From an uncultured Bacteroidales bacterium (GTDB taxonomy: Bacteria; Bacteroidota; Bacteroidia; Bacteroidales; UBA932), in assembly GCA_937900465.1 (NCBI GenBank), contig CALCEJ010000108.1:1-8835 (forward strand): a stretch of 8,835 nt of DNA. Reading direction: 5' to 3'. Below, one piece after another: positions 1-7,293 of the stretch; positions within the stretch are counted from its first letter, which is position 1, and every line of letters starts with the position of its first letter. A model generated the notes under the pieces. The model saw only the letters and a program-made list of their open reading frames with translations. It did no database searches and was not told the DNA's origin. The position numbers were made by a program, and so were the translations under genes.

Positions 1-422
1 CAATGCCGCTTTCAGTCGGCCGCTTTACCGTAACGCCGTCCGGCTATCTCCGTCTCGTCTGGGGTTCCAGTACGACGCCGCTGCCCTTTGCAAACGTCAT
101 CGGAGGCTATATGAGAGGCCGGTATGTGGACCATCAGATTCCTTTCATCGGCATAGCTAATGCCGCTTACCGGAGGGACAATATCGCCGTTGCCCGTATG
201 GACTTCAGGCTCCATATTTTCAAAAACAGCTATCTCACCGCTACATACAATTTCTGCCGCGACTTCGACAGCTTCTACGAGTTCGAGTACGGTGAAAGCA
301 TCCACGGCGCCGGGATAGGCTACGCTTATGCTACGGTCGCAGGTCCTTTTACTGCAAATGTATTCTGGTCCTCGCTTACCGGAAAGGTTGGTGTGTATTT
401 TTCATTCGGATTTGATTTCTGA
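1..422 (+). CDS. C-terminal part of an outer-membrane beta-barrel protein, probably patatin-like phospholipase (5' end outside window)
   Basis: The window opens inside this gene; the reading frame starts at base 3 and the first visible Met is probably internal. About 139 residues are visible. They read as alternating hydrophobic and polar beta-strands separated by turns, and the protein ends in FSFGFDF, a C-terminal aromatic strand of the kind recognised by the Bam machinery. The final part (a GxGIGY strand, then a GPFTANVFW strand, then the closing strand) resembles the barrel that follows the patatin domain in Bacteroidetes NTE/RssA-like proteins. The catalytic patatin domain would lie upstream and cannot be seen, so the enzyme assignment is inference; the barrel is better supported. 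A BamA/TamA-like surface antigen is the main alternative. Its TGA stop shares one base with the recX start (TGATG), suggesting co-transcription and translational coupling. Confidence 0.6.
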   Translation, partial: MPLSVGRFTVTPSGYLRLVWGSSTTPLPFANVIGGYMRGRYVDHQIPFIGIANAAYRRDNIAVARMDFRLHIFKNSYLTATYNFCRDFDSFYEFEYGESIHGAGIGYAYATVAGPFTANVFWSSLTGKVGVYFSFGFDF

Positions 423-898
423 TGGAAGAAGGTCTTAAAGAACGGGTTCTTGGGAAACTCCAGAAGCTTTCTTCCCGCGCGGAGGACTGCACGGGAGACA
501 TCCGCCGGAAGGCCCTGAAAGCTCTCGAAGGGGATTCCGAGGCCGCGGAGTGGGTCGTTTCGAGACTCGTTGAGGAAAAGTATGTGGACGATCTCCGCTA
601 CGCCTCAGCTTTTTCCCGCGAAAAGGCTTCGATCCAGGGCTGGGGACCCGTGAAAATCCGCTTCCAGCTCCGCTCGAAGGGTATTTCCGACGATGTGATT
701 TCGGAAGCCCTCGGGGAAGTGGACTCCGACCGCGCATCCTCCCGTCTTGAAAAACTGCTTGCTGAGAAATACCGTACCCTCGCAGGCGATCCCGCCGCGA
801 AACTTAAACTCCTAAAGTTCGGCCTTACCAGAGGGTACGACTACGACACTCTCCGTCCGGTGGTGGAAGAGATTGTCGCTCCAGATAAATCCAACTGA
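422..898 (+). CDS. recX: RecX family regulatory protein
   Basis: This 158-residue protein is a RecX homologue, a small all-helical cytoplasmic protein that binds RecA and modulates (usually inhibits) its filament formation and strand exchange. Diagnostic stretches are EEKYVDDLRYASAFSREKA (about 51-69), then GxxKIRFQLRSKGIS (about 76-89), and a third repeat near the C-terminus ending LLKFGLTRGYDYDTLRPVVEE. Together these match the repeated three-helix units of the family. The length is normal for RecX. The ATG is chosen because it overlaps the upstream stop by one base and leaves a complete N-terminal helix; no clear Shine-Dalgarno is seen. No recA is adjacent, so unlike many proteobacterial loci it is not a recA-recX operon. 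The next gene begins 8 bases after the stop. No key region appears missing. Confidence 0.9.
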   Translation: MEEGLKERVLGKLQKLSSRAEDCTGDIRRKALKALEGDSEAAEWVVSRLVEEKYVDDLRYASAFSREKASIQGWGPVKIRFQLRSKGISDDVISEALGEVDSDRASSRLEKLLAEKYRTLAGDPAAKLKLLKFGLTRGYDYDTLRPVVEEIVAPDKSN

Positions 899-906
899 TC
901 GTCCTT

Positions 907-3027
907 ATGTACGTTTTCGTCAATGCCAGGAATTTCCCTGACGCGGGGAAATATCTCGAAGCCTTTGAGAGTATCTACCTTGAAGCGTTCCCTAACCCCT
1001 CGGAACAGGAGCCTTATCCACATATCCTGGAAAGGATACAGAATCCTCCCGCAGGTCCGTCTCCGGAGACTTACGCAGTACTCCTGATTGAAGATGAAAC
1101 GGTCCTTGGAGGAATGATTGCGGACTGGTACCCTGCCGCTTCATCGCTTGAAATCATATATATCGCCATATGCTCAGGTGCGCGCAGGAGGGGGTTCGGA
1201 TCAGCACTTCTCAAGGGCGGCCTCAAGGAAATAAAGAAGAATCTCCGTGGAGTAAAATACGTGTTTTTCGAGTCGGAGAACCCGATGGACCCGGAGAATC
1301 TCGAGTCTGAAGGGGGTATGGACCCGGTCCGCCGCCTGTGGTTCTTTGCGAACGCGGGAGCGATGAGAATTCCCGTTGACTATGTACAGCCTCCGCTGAA
1401 GGCCGGCGGCGACTTTGCCTCGAATATGTTCCTTTTCATCCTTCCGGGAAAGGGTCGTGATAAGATGCCGTCTGAGCATCTTGCCGGATTCCTTGAGGCA
1501 TTCTACGACGGTCTCAAGGGAGAAGCCGTGGGACAGGAAGACAGGTGGGAGTACGAATTGGCGAAGATGAAGGCCCAGATCGAAAGGGTCGAAGACGAAA
1601 AGGGGGATGTCCGGTTCGACCATCTGAAGGAAACTCCCCATTTTACGTTCGACAAAGTTTCAGTCGCCGGTCATTTCCTTATGGACGGGAAACCGTCCGA
1701 CAGCTTTTCTAAGGAATCTCTCGGTACCTGTCCTGTCTTCCACTCCTATGAGACGGACCTTATGGACTACAGCCACCAGGGCGAAGACCGCCCTTTTGTG
1801 ACCCATTTCAAAACTATCGACTGCGGAGTACTTCTGCACCTGCCGGGATGCTACAGATATACTTCAGAGGGTGAATCGTACTTCCGTCTCGTTAACTCCG
1901 ATCCGCTTGTCGTGGATGTGAGCACGGACTGGTCCTTCCGCCCCGATACGGGCGAGGTCCTGGCCCATCTCGTCCTGTGTCCGTCCGAAGGCTACTCCTT
2001 CACGGAACTCGACTTTATCCGGCTTGTAACAGCATTCGGAAGCAAGCAGGAAGAGTATCAGGCGCTGTCTCCGGAAAGGACCATAGCGACCAAAGGCTGG
2101 AGCGCGTTCAGATTATCCACAGGCACGAAAGACAAGCCCCTTCTTACCTCGGAGGAGTGGATATCCTCGAAGCTTGGCGAAGGCACTTTCCATATGGAGG
2201 GGTCCGGAATCAGCGACCTGAACATGGAAGGTACAACCCTTGACGGAGAGCTGCTGTTCGGGTCGTTCGGGGATTTCCTGGATTCTGTCCCCAAGGCCAG
2301 CCTCTGGAACCGTACCCTTTGCGGAATGCTCCTTGGGATATTCGATTTTGAAAGGATGAATTCTCCGGAGGTCTATGATACGATCCAGCCCATGGTCAAG
2401 CGTTCCGATTCCTTCTGCCTTCTCAGCCGGGGTCACCTTATGAAGCTCTCCTTGCAGGATGATGAGGAGTACGAAAGGGTCGATAATATCCTTATAAGCC
2501 CATATCTGCTGATTCCGAGCGCCGCCCTCGCCTTCAACGAGATACTTCTGCGCGACAGCCAGAAACACCTCGATGGGGCCGATGAGGGTTCCGTCCGCGA
2601 GCCTTCCGCCCTCATCAAATTCTTTACGGACAGATGGTATATGGCCCGGGGCAGGAGACTTCAGAAAATATGCACGGATGTCAATAAAGCCCTTACAGAC
2701 CTGTATCTTGACGGGTTCTTCCAGTACGGGAGTGAGCAGGAACTCCTCCATACCGGAGGAGAACGCCGCGGACTGGACAAGAAAATAAACCTCCTCCGCC
2801 GGAAACTGGGGAATCTCAAGGCGGAGGCGGACGGTTATCAGCAGAATTACGAAGACGGAATGAGTACCAACGAGAATATGATTCTCCTGGTGCTTGCTAT
2901 CCTGCAAGTTGTCACGGCCCTCTTCCACGAGGGACAGGAGTGGTGGCTGATCACGACATCCCTGATCCTTGTCGCAGTCTTCCTCGTCGTGGGACGCGGA
3001 AGACTCAACAGGAAGAGGAAGGATTGA
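907..3027 (+). CDS. GNAT-family N-acetyltransferase fused to a long unassigned region with two C-terminal transmembrane helices
   Basis: This is a 706-residue protein. Residues 1 to about 185 look like a GNAT domain: a beta-strand (YAVLLIEDETVLGGMIADW, 56-74), a second strand (EIIYIAIC, 82-89), then the acetyl-CoA-binding motif A RRRGFGSALL (93-102, fitting Q/R-x-x-G-x-G/A) and an amphipathic helix. The substrate cannot be read from sequence. Residues about 190-570 are a mixed alpha/beta region I do not recognise. Residues about 570-655 are charged and helical, perhaps coiled-coil (LDKKINLLRRKLGNLKAE, 623-640). They lead into two predicted membrane helices (about 657-674 and 680-697) and a basic tail. 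A long helix followed by two terminal helices recalls CorA-like and DUF155/RMD1 proteins, but there is no GMN motif. The gene follows recX by 8 bases, so it is probably co-transcribed, and it converges on potD. The GNAT call is good; the remainder is unknown. Confidence 0.75.
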   Translation: MYVFVNARNFPDAGKYLEAFESIYLEAFPNPSEQEPYPHILERIQNPPAGPSPETYAVLLIEDETVLGGMIADWYPAASSLEIIYIAICSGARRRGFGSALLKGGLKEIKKNLRGVKYVFFESENPMDPENLESEGGMDPVRRLWFFANAGAMRIPVDYVQPPLKAGGDFASNMFLFILPGKGRDKMPSEHLAGFLEAFYDGLKGEAVGQEDRWEYELAKMKAQIERVEDEKGDVRFDHLKETPHFTFDKVSVAGHFLMDGKPSDSFSKESLGTCPVFHSYETDLMDYSHQGEDRPFVTHFKTIDCGVLLHLPGCYRYTSEGESYFRLVNSDPLVVDVSTDWSFRPDTGEVLAHLVLCPSEGYSFTELDFIRLVTAFGSKQEEYQALSPERTIATKGWSAFRLSTGTKDKPLLTSEEWISSKLGEGTFHMEGSGISDLNMEGTTLDGELLFGSFGDFLDSVPKASLWNRTLCGMLLGIFDFERMNSPEVYDTIQPMVKRSDSFCLLSRGHLMKLSLQDDEEYERVDNILISPYLLIPSAALAFNEILLRDSQKHLDGADEGSVREPSALIKFFTDRWYMARGRRLQKICTDVNKALTDLYLDGFFQYGSEQELLHTGGERRGLDKKINLLRRKLGNLKAEADGYQQNYEDGMSTNENMILLVLAILQVVTALFHEGQEWWLITTSLILVAVFLVVGRGRLNRKRKD

Positions 3028-3035
3028 TTTACCGC

Positions 3036-4322
3036 CTATTTCCGGCCGTGCTTTTTACCCTTCTTACGGAAGACAAGGACGCCGATAAGCGCAAGGACGG
3101 CAACTCCCAGTATGATGTAGGTAACGACACCTGCATTGTCACCCTTTACGCGTGACCACATCTCAAGAAGCTTGTCCGTGCGGTCTCCGCTGTCATGCAT
3201 CATTCCGCAGCGCTCCACGAGGGCGGTCGGAGGATACATAATGGGGTTGAGGGCGACTGCCGTAGCCTCAGGACCGAAGAAGTAGCTTGCGTCCTCAAGT
3301 TCGTAAGCCTCGGGATCCTGCATGGCTTCGAGGATTTCATCCCCGCCGATGCAGCTCACGTATCCGATTACGTCCATATTGCGGAGGGCGTTCTCGGGCT
3401 TGCACATAAAGTTGATGAAGTAGCGGGCGGCCTTGACGTTCTTTGCGTACTTGGGAATAACCCATCCGTCGAACCATACGATGCTGCCATCCTCGGGGAC
3501 TGCGTAATCGAGGGAAACGCCAACCTCCCGAGCCTCTTCGACAGCCCACTGGGCATCACCGCTCCAGGTCACGTTGATCCAGGCCTTCTCCTGAGTCATC
3601 CTCTCCTTGCCGAAGTCTGCCTCCCAGCCGGAAACATTGTCCTTGAAGGTGTCGAGGAAGGCTTCTACCTGGGCGATGGACTCGTCGGAGGAATCGAAAC
3701 TGATCTTTTCGAGGTCGAGTTCCCCGCTGTCAATCCTGTCGCGGTTGAGGGCGATGAGAAGAGAAGTGTAGATGTCGCGGAAAGCGTCCTTCACAAAGAG
3801 TTTGCCCTTCCACTTGGGATCCTGGAGGGTATACCAGGACGATGCCTCCTCGCGGGTGACATACTTTGTGTTGTAGAGCATACCAACAGTGCCCCACATA
3901 TAGCCCACGGAGTAGTCGTTAGCGTTCTTTCCGTACCCTTCGATCTGATTGAACTTCTCAATCATATAGGGGGCGACGTTGCCGATATAGTCGGGTGTGT
4001 CACCGAAATCGCGGTCGATGGGGAGGAGGAGATCCTGGCGGAGCATCCTTTCGATGATGTACTCCGAAGGGCACACCACGTCGAAGTCTTCGTGACCGAG
4101 TTCGATCTTTGAGAGCATTATCTCATTGATGTCGAAAAGCTGGTAGACAATCTTGACGGGTTCGCCCGTCTGCTCTTCGTACCACTGTTCGAATTCGGAG
4201 ATGAGGTCTTCGTCGATGTAATCGGCCCAGTTGTAAACTTTCAGGGTGTGGGCCCTGTCTGCGGCAAAGACCGTGGCGCCGGCAAGAAGTGCCGCAGCGG
4301 CCACCGTGAGAAGTTTCTTCAT
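3036..4322 (-). CDS. potD: Polyamine ABC transporter substrate-binding protein with C-terminal membrane anchor
   Basis: This 428-residue spermidine/putrescine-binding protein captures polyamines in the periplasm and delivers them to PotBC. Residues 1-20 form a Sec signal peptide with an Ala-rich core and likely cleavage near TVFA; there is no lipobox Cys. By my alignment from memory to E. coli PotD, the binding aromatics and acids are kept: W32 and Y35 in YNWADYI, Y88 in PSEY, W253, W283 and D285 in VWFDG, and Y321 in IGY. D179 may match PotD D168, while the E171 equivalent is unclear (Arg or Asp). Unusually, residues about 397-418 form a hydrophobic helix followed by a basic tail (RKKGKKHGRK), absent from the roughly 348-residue E. 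coli protein. This suggests tethering to the inner membrane with the tail in the cytoplasm. The start overlaps the potC stop (ATGA), with AAGG about 8 bases upstream as ribosome binding site. It is the last gene of the operon. Confidence 0.93.
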   Translation of the reverse strand: MKKLLTVAAAALLAGATVFAADRAHTLKVYNWADYIDEDLISEFEQWYEEQTGEPVKIVYQLFDINEIMLSKIELGHEDFDVVCPSEYIIERMLRQDLLLPIDRDFGDTPDYIGNVAPYMIEKFNQIEGYGKNANDYSVGYMWGTVGMLYNTKYVTREEASSWYTLQDPKWKGKLFVKDAFRDIYTSLLIALNRDRIDSGELDLEKISFDSSDESIAQVEAFLDTFKDNVSGWEADFGKERMTQEKAWINVTWSGDAQWAVEEAREVGVSLDYAVPEDGSIVWFDGWVIPKYAKNVKAARYFINFMCKPENALRNMDVIGYVSCIGGDEILEAMQDPEAYELEDASYFFGPEATAVALNPIMYPPTALVERCGMMHDSGDRTDKLLEMWSRVKGDNAGVVTYIILGVAVLALIGVLVFRKKGKKHGRK

Positions 4323-5128
4323 CGTTTTACCTTGGTTTTATTGTTTGACTTTATAGTTCTGACATTGATGATTACAAGCAGCAGCAGGACCGTCAGGAAC
4401 ACCACCGTCATAAGGGGACGGAGTTCCGGGGTAAGGCCGCCCTTGCGCGCATCGGCATAAATGAAGGTCGAGAGGGTCTCCAGACCCTGGTTTCCCTTTG
4501 TAAAGAGGGTGACCGCAAAATCGTCGATGGAAAGGGTGAATGCGAGGATGAAGCCGGAGATCATTCCCGGTTTGATCTGCGGGATGATGACCTTGCGGAG
4601 AGCCTGCGAGGGAGTTGCCCCGAGGTCCAGTGCGGCTTCGTACACGTTAGGATTCATCTGGCGGAGCTTAGGCATCACGCTGAGCACGACGTAGGGCGTG
4701 CAGAAGGTGATATGGGCCAGAAGGACTGTCACGTACCCCTGAGTTATGCCTATCCCCACGAACAGCAGGAACAGCGAAATACCCGTGATGATGTCCGGGT
4801 TTAGCATCGGGATGTCGTTGACGAAATTCACGGCAGCCTTCGTCCGCCCTTTCAGGTTATGGATTCCGATTGCCGCGACGGACCCGAGAATCGTCGAGAA
4901 AACTGCGGCCAGGATACCTATCGTAAGGGTATTCTCGACGGAACGGAGCATCGCGTTGCTGACCCCTCCGGCGAAGAGGTTCTCGTAGAGAGCGGTAGAG
5001 AATCCGGTCCAGTTCCCGAGCACCTTGGCCTCCGTGAAGGAGAATATCGCGATGATCAGGATGGGCGAGTACAAAAGGATGAGAAGAAGCCACAGATAGG
5101 ACTGGGCGAAGAATCTTTTCCAGTTCAT
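4319..5128 (-). CDS. potC: Spermidine/putrescine ABC transporter permease PotC
   Basis: This 269-residue inner-membrane permease belongs to the BPD transporter (MetI-like) family and pairs with PotB to form the polyamine channel. Hydrophobic segments are visible at roughly 11-31, 66-90, 112-127, 131-152, 189-207 and 238-256, consistent with six helices. The cytoplasmic EAA loop that docks on PotA is clear: YEAALDLGATPSQALRKVIIPQ (163-184), with the conserved Gly at 170 and the I-x-P ending. The length is normal for PotC. The start overlaps the potB stop by four bases (ATGA), and GGGAGG lies about 6 bases upstream, a strong Shine-Dalgarno for this kind of genome. Its own stop overlaps the potD start in the same way. 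Position after potB and before potD, plus the EAA loop sequence, supports PotC over other permeases such as PotI, though polyamine specificity rests mainly on PotD. Confidence 0.93.
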   Translation of the reverse strand: MNWKRFFAQSYLWLLLILLYSPILIIAIFSFTEAKVLGNWTGFSTALYENLFAGGVSNAMLRSVENTLTIGILAAVFSTILGSVAAIGIHNLKGRTKAAVNFVNDIPMLNPDIITGISLFLLFVGIGITQGYVTVLLAHITFCTPYVVLSVMPKLRQMNPNVYEAALDLGATPSQALRKVIIPQIKPGMISGFILAFTLSIDDFAVTLFTKGNQGLETLSTFIYADARKGGLTPELRPLMTVVFLTVLLLLVIINVRTIKSNNKTKVKR

Positions 5129-5907
5129 ATCAGTCCTCCCGTCTCATCTTCCACTTCCTTGCCGCTGTCGGAAAGAAGGGTGGTCACACCTATTATTACA
5201 AGCATTATCAGCGAAAGCGCGGCACCGTAGTTCCACATTCCGTTGTTGATGTTCTCCTGGATGGTCGTACCGAAGAGCTTGACCTTGTTCATAGTGAGAA
5301 GCTCAGCGACGGCAAATGTCGATATAGTGGGCATAAACACCATAAGGATTCCGCTCCAGACGCCGGGCATCGAAAGGGGCACTGTCACCTTCGTAAACAC
5401 CTTCAGGGGGCTTGCGCCAAGGTCCTGGGCCGCTTCCGCGTAGGAGCGGTCCATCTTGTTCAAGGTGTTGTAGATAGGATATATCATAAACGGAAGGAAG
5501 TTGTACACCATTCCGAAAAGAAGCGCGCCCTCCCCGAGGGGTATCTTCGAAAAATCGAAGAGCGCGACGGTTGCAAGGGTACGGATAAGCATATTTATCC
5601 ACATCGGGAGGATGAACAGCATTACCGTAACCGCGGACCTGTTGAGCGAAGGGTTGCTCAGTATCCACGCCGCCGGATATCCCAGCAGAAGGCAAAGGAC
5701 CGTCGTGATGAGAGCAATCTCTATGGAGTAGATAAACGTATTGAGATCCTCTTTGGTATTGAAGAACTTCACGAAGTTATCAAGGGTGAAACTTCCGTCA
5801 CTTCCTCTGAAAGCATACAGGAAGACCATCACAAGAGGCATCACTACGAACACCGCCATGAAGATTATGTACGGTATGGACCAGTATGATCTCTTGAATG
5901 TTTTCAT
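5125..5907 (-). CDS. potB: Spermidine/putrescine ABC transporter permease PotB
   Basis: This 260-residue inner-membrane permease is the PotC partner. Hydrophobic stretches lie at about 11-32, 61-84, 91-116, 126-147, 183-204 and 228-246, fitting the usual six-helix topology with the N-terminus inside (basic MKTFKR). The EAA loop is AEAAQDLGASPLKVFTKVTVPLSMPG (about 157-182), with E158-A-A, G164 and the terminal V-x-P; this is the coupling-helix region that contacts PotA. The sequence IPYIIFMAVFVVMPLVMV near the start is typical of PotB. It is slightly shorter than the E. coli protein, mainly at the ends, with no obvious loss of a helix. The ATG overlaps the potA stop (ATGA), with GAAGG immediately before it, so initiation probably depends on coupling to potA translation. 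The stop in turn overlaps the potC start. Confidence 0.93.
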   Translation of the reverse strand: MKTFKRSYWSIPYIIFMAVFVVMPLVMVFLYAFRGSDGSFTLDNFVKFFNTKEDLNTFIYSIEIALITTVLCLLLGYPAAWILSNPSLNRSAVTVMLFILPMWINMLIRTLATVALFDFSKIPLGEGALLFGMVYNFLPFMIYPIYNTLNKMDRSYAEAAQDLGASPLKVFTKVTVPLSMPGVWSGILMVFMPTISTFAVAELLTMNKVKLFGTTIQENINNGMWNYGAALSLIMLVIIGVTTLLSDSGKEVEDETGGLI

Positions 5908-7289
5908 CCTTCAGCGGCCTTTGTGATCTTGATCCCCTTGGGAATGAAGTTGATGCCCACGAGGTCACCCTTGTCCCAGATGTCGTTAGTGTCCACATAG
6001 ATATGGTCGCCGTCTTCGGTGAGGATCGTGAGGTGATAGTGGTCTCCCTGATACAGGATGAAGTGGACCTCGCCGGCGAGCGCGCCTTCTTCCCTGTTGT
6101 CAAGAAGGTCGACATCCTCGAAGCGGATCTCCACTCGGACGGAGTCTCCCTCCTCAAGCCCTTCCTGGGGGAGGCACTCGAAAACAGCGCCGAGTATTTC
6201 CACGTGGGTATTGTCCTTCATCACTCCTTCGAAAACGTTACGGGTACGCTCTTTACGCATAACCTGGATGTCATCCGGATCTATGTAGAGCATCACTTCC
6301 GATCCGACGGGGTAAGGGTCGTAGTCGTGGATCATCAGTTCGTAACCGGTATCCGTGTCCACCCACATCTCATAATGGACCCCCTTGAAGGTGCAGGAAT
6401 TCACGGTTGCCTTAAACTGGCACTTTGCAGGGTCCGTAGTGAAGTAGATATCTTCCGGACGAACCACGACATCGACAGGGACATCCTCTCCGAAACCTTC
6501 GTCGACACAGTCGAATTCGTGTTTGAGGAAGGCTACGCGGCGGTCCCGCATCATCCTGCCTTTGAGGATGTTGGACTCCCCGATGAAGTCCGCGACGAAT
6601 GAATTCACGGGCTCGTTATATATGTCCATGGGCGTTCCTATCTGCTGGATCTTTCCTTCGTTCATAACGACGATGGTGTCCGACAGGGTAAGGGCCTCTT
6701 CCTGGTCGTGGGTTACGTATATAAAGGTGATACCGAGCTTTCTGTGCATCTCCTTGAGCTCGATCTGCATGTCTTTTCGCATTTTCAGGTCGAGGGCGGC
6801 GAGAGGTTCGTCGAGGAGAAGGACCTTGGGCTGGTTCACGATGGCGCGCGCAATCGCGATACGCTGCTGCTGACCGCCGGAGAGAGTCTCGACATCGCGG
6901 TCCTCGTAATCAGACATCGCTACGAGCTTGAGGACCTTCCGGACCCTCTTGTCGATTTCGTCCTCCGGGACCTTTTTCAGTTTCAGGCCGAAGGCGATGT
7001 TGTCGTAGACGTCAAGGTGGGGGAACAGGGCGTAGCGCTGGAAGACGGTATTGAGCTCCCTTTTGTGGGGAGGGACTCCGGAGATGTCCTTTCCGTCCAT
7101 TGTGATTACGCCTTCATCCGGCTGGAGAAAGCCGGCAATCTGCCTCAGAAGGGTTGTCTTACCGCATCCGGAAGGCCCCAGAAGGGTAATGAATTCACCC
7201 TTCCTGATATAAAGATTGATATCATCCAGCACCTTCTTCCCCGAAAAACTCTTTGAAAGATGCGAGATTTCAATTATGTGATCTGTCAT
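5904..7289 (-). CDS. potA: Spermidine/putrescine ABC transporter ATP-binding protein with duplicated TOBE-like C-terminus
   Basis: This 461-residue cytoplasmic ATPase energises PotBC. All nucleotide-binding motifs are intact: Walker A GPSGCGKT (38-45), Q-loop Q84, signature LSGGQ (136-140), Walker B VLLLDEP (156-162) with catalytic E161, D-loop ALD, and H-loop H194. TVFQRYALFPHLDVYDNIAFGL (81-102) is typical of the PotA/MalK-type subfamily. After the NBD come two related beta-rich units, about 274-345 and 386-458. Each opens with a similar strand (VVVRPEDI and VEIRFEDV) and contains a G-x-H-Y step (303-306 and 415-418), so the TOBE-like regulatory region is present twice. That explains the extra length over E. 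coli PotA (378 residues). The gene starts 4 bases after the outer-membrane barrel gene with only a weak GGGA before the ATG, suggesting translational reinitiation. The ATPase call is certain; polyamine specificity comes from the operon. Confidence 0.95.
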   Translation of the reverse strand: MTDHIIEISHLSKSFSGKKVLDDINLYIRKGEFITLLGPSGCGKTTLLRQIAGFLQPDEGVITMDGKDISGVPPHKRELNTVFQRYALFPHLDVYDNIAFGLKLKKVPEDEIDKRVRKVLKLVAMSDYEDRDVETLSGGQQQRIAIARAIVNQPKVLLLDEPLAALDLKMRKDMQIELKEMHRKLGITFIYVTHDQEEALTLSDTIVVMNEGKIQQIGTPMDIYNEPVNSFVADFIGESNILKGRMMRDRRVAFLKHEFDCVDEGFGEDVPVDVVVRPEDIYFTTDPAKCQFKATVNSCTFKGVHYEMWVDTDTGYELMIHDYDPYPVGSEVMLYIDPDDIQVMRKERTRNVFEGVMKDNTHVEILGAVFECLPQEGLEEGDSVRVEIRFEDVDLLDNREEGALAGEVHFILYQGDHYHLTILTEDGDHIYVDTNDIWDKGDLVGINFIPKGIKITKAAEG

Positions 7290-7293
7290 TTCC

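Noticed and set aside
2113..2928. A 271-codon open frame on the minus strand, antisense to the GNAT gene
   Set aside because: It shows no recognisable protein features, and the plus strand has a coherent 706-residue protein with a GNAT motif and membrane helices.
3195..4112. A 305-codon open frame on the plus strand, antisense to potD
   Set aside because: It mirrors potD in the opposite frame, has no recognisable domain and no start signals, while the minus strand encodes a clear PotD. Long antisense frames are expected with this codon usage.
5898..6602. A 234-codon open frame on the plus strand, antisense to potA
   Set aside because: It is the shadow of the PotA C-terminal coding region, with no domain or promoter of its own.
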